Assembly: GCA_007135355.1 (NCBI GenBank)
Contig: SLJA01000247.1
Location: 1-8,739 of the forward strand
Source of the DNA: Wenzhouxiangella sp.
Lineage (GTDB): Bacteria > Pseudomonadota > Gammaproteobacteria > Xanthomonadales > Wenzhouxiangellaceae
Reading direction: 5' to 3'
DNA: 8,739 nt
Each line of letters opens with the position of its first letter. Positions within the stretch are counted from its first letter, which is position 1. The notes under the pieces were generated by a model. The model made no database searches and was not told where the DNA came from. It worked only from the letters and a program-made list of their open reading frames with translations. Positions 6,846 through 8,739 of this stretch are shown here, one piece after another. The translations under genes were made by a program, and so were the position numbers.

Positions 6846-6869
6846 CGGATTCGGGTCGTCGGTGTTGAT
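6844..6869 (+). repeat. 26-bp exact repeat, copy B (at the break of the regulator gene)
   Basis: This stretch is identical to 4471-4496. On the minus strand the similarity extends to VRINTDDPNPAVI, and the four flanking differences (GTG/GTT, CGC/CGT, GCC/GCT, GTC/GTG) are all at third codon positions in that frame. The sequence thus appears to derive from a related coding copy that drifted synonymously. No full gene surrounds it: the stop of the rightmost secreted-protein gene is only about 37 bp away, and the regulator coding sequence abuts the other side. Confidence 0.85.
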
Positions 6870-6905
6870 GCGCACCGGATTGGGCCACCGGCCGCGAGCG
6901 AGCAC

Positions 6906-8739
6906 CTACATCTGCGGCACCAGCACTTCAAAGCGATCTCGGAACAAATCACCCTCAATTGCCGCGCATTCAACAACGATATCCAGCCGATCGGCGCCGT
7001 CGATCTCGCCGCTGGCGTTTTCGGTGACCTCGCAGCTCTGTCCGCCCGGTTGCTCAGTGACAACCACCGTCCAGCTTTCCCCGTCCGCCAGCAGCTCCGG
7101 GAACACGAACTCGACCATGCCGCTACCGGATACGCTGACCTGGTCGCCGTTGACCTGATTGCTCAGCGTGACCTCCCCGGCCAATCCGCGGATTTCGCCC
7201 CCGAGCTGATACACATCGGCATCACAAACAACGAGGATGTCGGTGACGTTTTGGCCATCCACCGTGCCCTCGCCGTTGAACACCACGCATTCCTGACCGT
7301 CAGGCATGCCGTCGTGCGCGATCGTGACCAGGTAGGACTCACCGTCATACAGATTCTGGGTCAGGGTGAAGGGAAGATCGCCTTCACCGCTGAGCTCCAC
7401 CGTGTCGTCCAGCTCTTCGTTGACTAGCCGGATGGTGCCGGAGAGATTCTGGATCTCGCCGCCGAGGCTGAATTCCGGCGGCATGCCGAAGGCTTCAGAA
7501 AACTCGCTGGTATTGCCGTCGGCCGTGGTTGCCGTGGCCACCATGGCGGTGCCCGGAGTCAGCGCCTGCGAAGGCGCGAATTCGGCACTGACCCATTCCT
7601 GGGCATCGCCTTGCGAGTAACTCAACTCGCCCAGGTAAAGCATGCCCTGTGGGCTGTCTGCCGCGGGATCGGCCAGGAAGAACTCCACAGTGAGCGGATA
7701 TCCCGAAGCCGTTGGATCCGAATCGATACGGTAACGCACTTCGACCTGCCCCGTATCCGGGTTGAACTGGCTCTCACTCAAGTCAAACTCGGGAAAATTC
7801 TGCAGATTGTTCGGGCCGGTATCGAAATCACCCGCTTCCTGATCACGTCCGCCCGGGCCCAGATCAATCCCCTTTCCAGCGTTTCTTTCAATCCTGTTGC
7901 GCATGATTCGATTGCCGGTGCCGGCGTTCGGGTCCAGACGCACGCCATCGCCACCCTGCTCAAGAATGTTGTTGTCCCGGATCAGCGCGCCGCCGACGCC
8001 GGCCGCGACCTCTACGCCATGGGCTGCGTTTCCAGCAATCACGTTGCCCCGCTCCATGTCCATACCGATCACGATATTCTCGGCTGCCGAGAGCACATTC
8101 ACCCCGCTTACCTGGTTGCTAATTTCGGTACCCTCCGGTGCCATGCCGATCCAGTTACCGAGGATCTGGTTACCGCTGCCGCTGCCCACGCGCACGGCAT
8201 GGTTGGCGTTGAAGCCGATCACATTCGATTGCGGTTCGCCCTGCACAGAGCGCGTGCCGCCCAGAACGTTGCCAGAACCGCCGAGAAACACTCCGAAGTT
8301 CCGGTTGCCAATGTCGTTCAGATTCTCATCAACCCCGATCCAATTGCCCTGGATCAGGTTTCCTTGCGGGCCGGGGGTGGCGGGCAACAACAGGCCATTG
8401 AAGGCATTGCCAATGACATTGCCCCGGATCACGTTGTTGGAACTCGAGACACTCAGGCCGCTCGTCGTGCCGGGGATGGGCCAAATCTCGCCGCCGAAGC
8501 CGGTGCCGATTCGATTGCCGACAATCTGGTTGCCGGAGCCGCCCGAACCGCTGGAGCTGACGGCCATACCGGTCCCGGCATGACCAATGACATTGCCGCT
8601 GTTTTCGGTTCCCAGCACGTGGCCATCCCCGGAGACCCGAATGCCGACACTATTGACCGGTGCCGCGTGGCCGGCCGGCGTGACGCCGATCCAGTTGCCG
8701 AATACTTCGGCCGCAGTCGCTGTCGACTCAATAAAAATG
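6906..8739 (-). CDS. Secreted NosD-like beta-helix protein with two C-terminal LGGEI modules and a DRFE motif (5' end outside window)
   Basis: The frame is open to the right edge, so the start and any signal peptide are outside; a GTG at 8618 is internal. Some 610 residues are visible. The N-terminal half is a beta-helix with recurring GNxIG/NVIG turns (GNWIGV, GNLIQGNWIG, NQILGNWIGM, GNVIAGN), then NLQNFPEF. A beta-sandwich-like segment follows (VEFFLADPAADSP ... ATATTADGNTSEFSEA), a common companion of such helices. Two ~80-residue homologous modules come next (7466-7224 and 7205-6966), each ending in an ILVVC or IVVEC strand with a second Cys about 20 residues earlier. The protein ends GDLFRDRFEVLVPQM. 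This suggests a large exported protein; the role is unknown. Its 3' half lies antisense to the run-on of the broken regulator frame. The last 300 bp of coding remain intact, so the break spared it. Confidence 0.88.
   Translation of the reverse strand, partial: IFIESTATAAEVFGNWIGVTPAGHAAPVNSVGIRVSGDGHVLGTENSGNVIGHAGTGMAVSSSGSGGSGNQIVGNRIGTGFGGEIWPIPGTTSGLSVSSSNNVIRGNVIGNAFNGLLLPATPGPQGNLIQGNWIGVDENLNDIGNRNFGVFLGGSGNVLGGTRSVQGEPQSNVIGFNANHAVRVGSGSGNQILGNWIGMAPEGTEISNQVSGVNVLSAAENIVIGMDMERGNVIAGNAAHGVEVAAGVGGALIRDNNILEQGGDGVRLDPNAGTGNRIMRNRIERNAGKGIDLGPGGRDQEAGDFDTGPNNLQNFPEFDLSESQFNPDTGQVEVRYRIDSDPTASGYPLTVEFFLADPAADSPQGMLYLGELSYSQGDAQEWVSAEFAPSQALTPGTAMVATATTADGNTSEFSEAFGMPPEFSLGGEIQNLSGTIRLVNEELDDTVELSGEGDLPFTLTQNLYDGESYLVTIAHDGMPDGQECVVFNGEGTVDGQNVTDILVVCDADVYQLGGEIRGLAGEVTLSNQVNGDQVSVSGSGMVEFVFPELLADGESWTVVVTEQPGGQSCEVTENASGEIDGADRLDIVVECAAIEGDLFRDRFEVLVPQM
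6966..7205 (-). repeat. C-terminal LGGEI module, second copy
   Basis: This 80-residue module starts LGGEIRGLAGEVTLSN, has LADGESWTVVV in the middle and SCEV...LDIVVEC at its end. It aligns along its length with the preceding module: LGGEI, G near position 10, DGES, GQxC, GxxDG and the final Cys. The pair of cysteines about 20 residues apart could form a disulfide in the periplasm or outside the cell. The DRFE motif follows within 15 residues. Confidence 0.8.
7224..7466 (-). repeat. C-terminal LGGEI module, first copy
   Basis: This 81-residue module starts LGGEIQNLSGTIRLVN, has LYDGESYLVTI in the middle and ECVV...VTDILVVC at its end. It is separated from the second copy by the short linker DADVYQ. 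The paired cysteines match those of the second copy. The modules look like beta-sandwich stalk domains placed between the beta-helix and the C-terminal motif. Confidence 0.8.

Noticed and set aside
7897..8583. A 228-codon plus-strand frame antisense to the rightmost secreted protein
   Set aside because: Its Pro/Leu/Arg-rich translation is a shadow of the repeated NxIGN beta-helix codons on the minus strand.
8453..8618. GTG at 8618 as the start of the rightmost secreted protein
   Set aside because: The frame remains open to the window edge and upstream codons continue the same beta-helix pattern (GNWIGVTPAG), so the start is outside the window.

Overview
The window is GC-rich bacterial DNA. 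It holds an aceK gene, known essentially from proteobacteria, next to a cluster of large secreted beta-helix proteins. The style of those proteins (short C-terminal DRFE endings, repeated LGGEI...DGES...C modules) suggests a gammaproteobacterium of the Xanthomonadales/Wenzhouxiangella type. That placement is inference from memory of such proteins, not a search result.

Left part (1-2923). Bases 1-100 hold an inverted pair of copies of a short palindromic repeat. The inner copy supplies the stop codon of a DUF368 membrane protein (probable undecaprenyl-phosphate flippase, PopT family), which reads leftward. Its start overlaps by four bases (ATGA) the stop of aceK, the isocitrate dehydrogenase kinase/phosphatase, so the two form a translationally coupled leftward pair. 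The interval right of aceK is a divergent intergenic region with a short 11-bp tandem repeat.

Middle (2924-6443). A short rightward ORF looks like the front end of a larger hypothetical protein that stops abruptly. It converges on two leftward genes that form an operon with a 33-bp gap. The first is a 585-residue secreted beta-helix protein with a CSLREA-like N-terminus and a choice-of-anchor-Q-like C-terminus. The second is a 495-residue secreted protein with T5SS/PEP-CTERM-associated repeats. Both have clear Sec signal peptides and strong ribosome binding sites.

Right part (6444-8739). Divergent from the beta-helix gene is the front of a CadC/OmpR-type winged-helix regulator that has lost its wing and everything after it. 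Its frame runs on, antisense, into the 3' half of a third large leftward secreted gene, which is cut by the right edge of the window. The break lies where a 26-bp exact copy of coding sequence from the 495-residue gene begins.

The three secreted proteins have different bodies but share an acidic/aromatic C-terminal motif ending DRFE, which may be a common export, sorting or processing tag. The cluster lies between two broken genes, so it looks like a rearranged accessory region for surface or exported proteins beside a housekeeping pair. No RNA genes, CRISPR arrays, transposases or integrases were seen.
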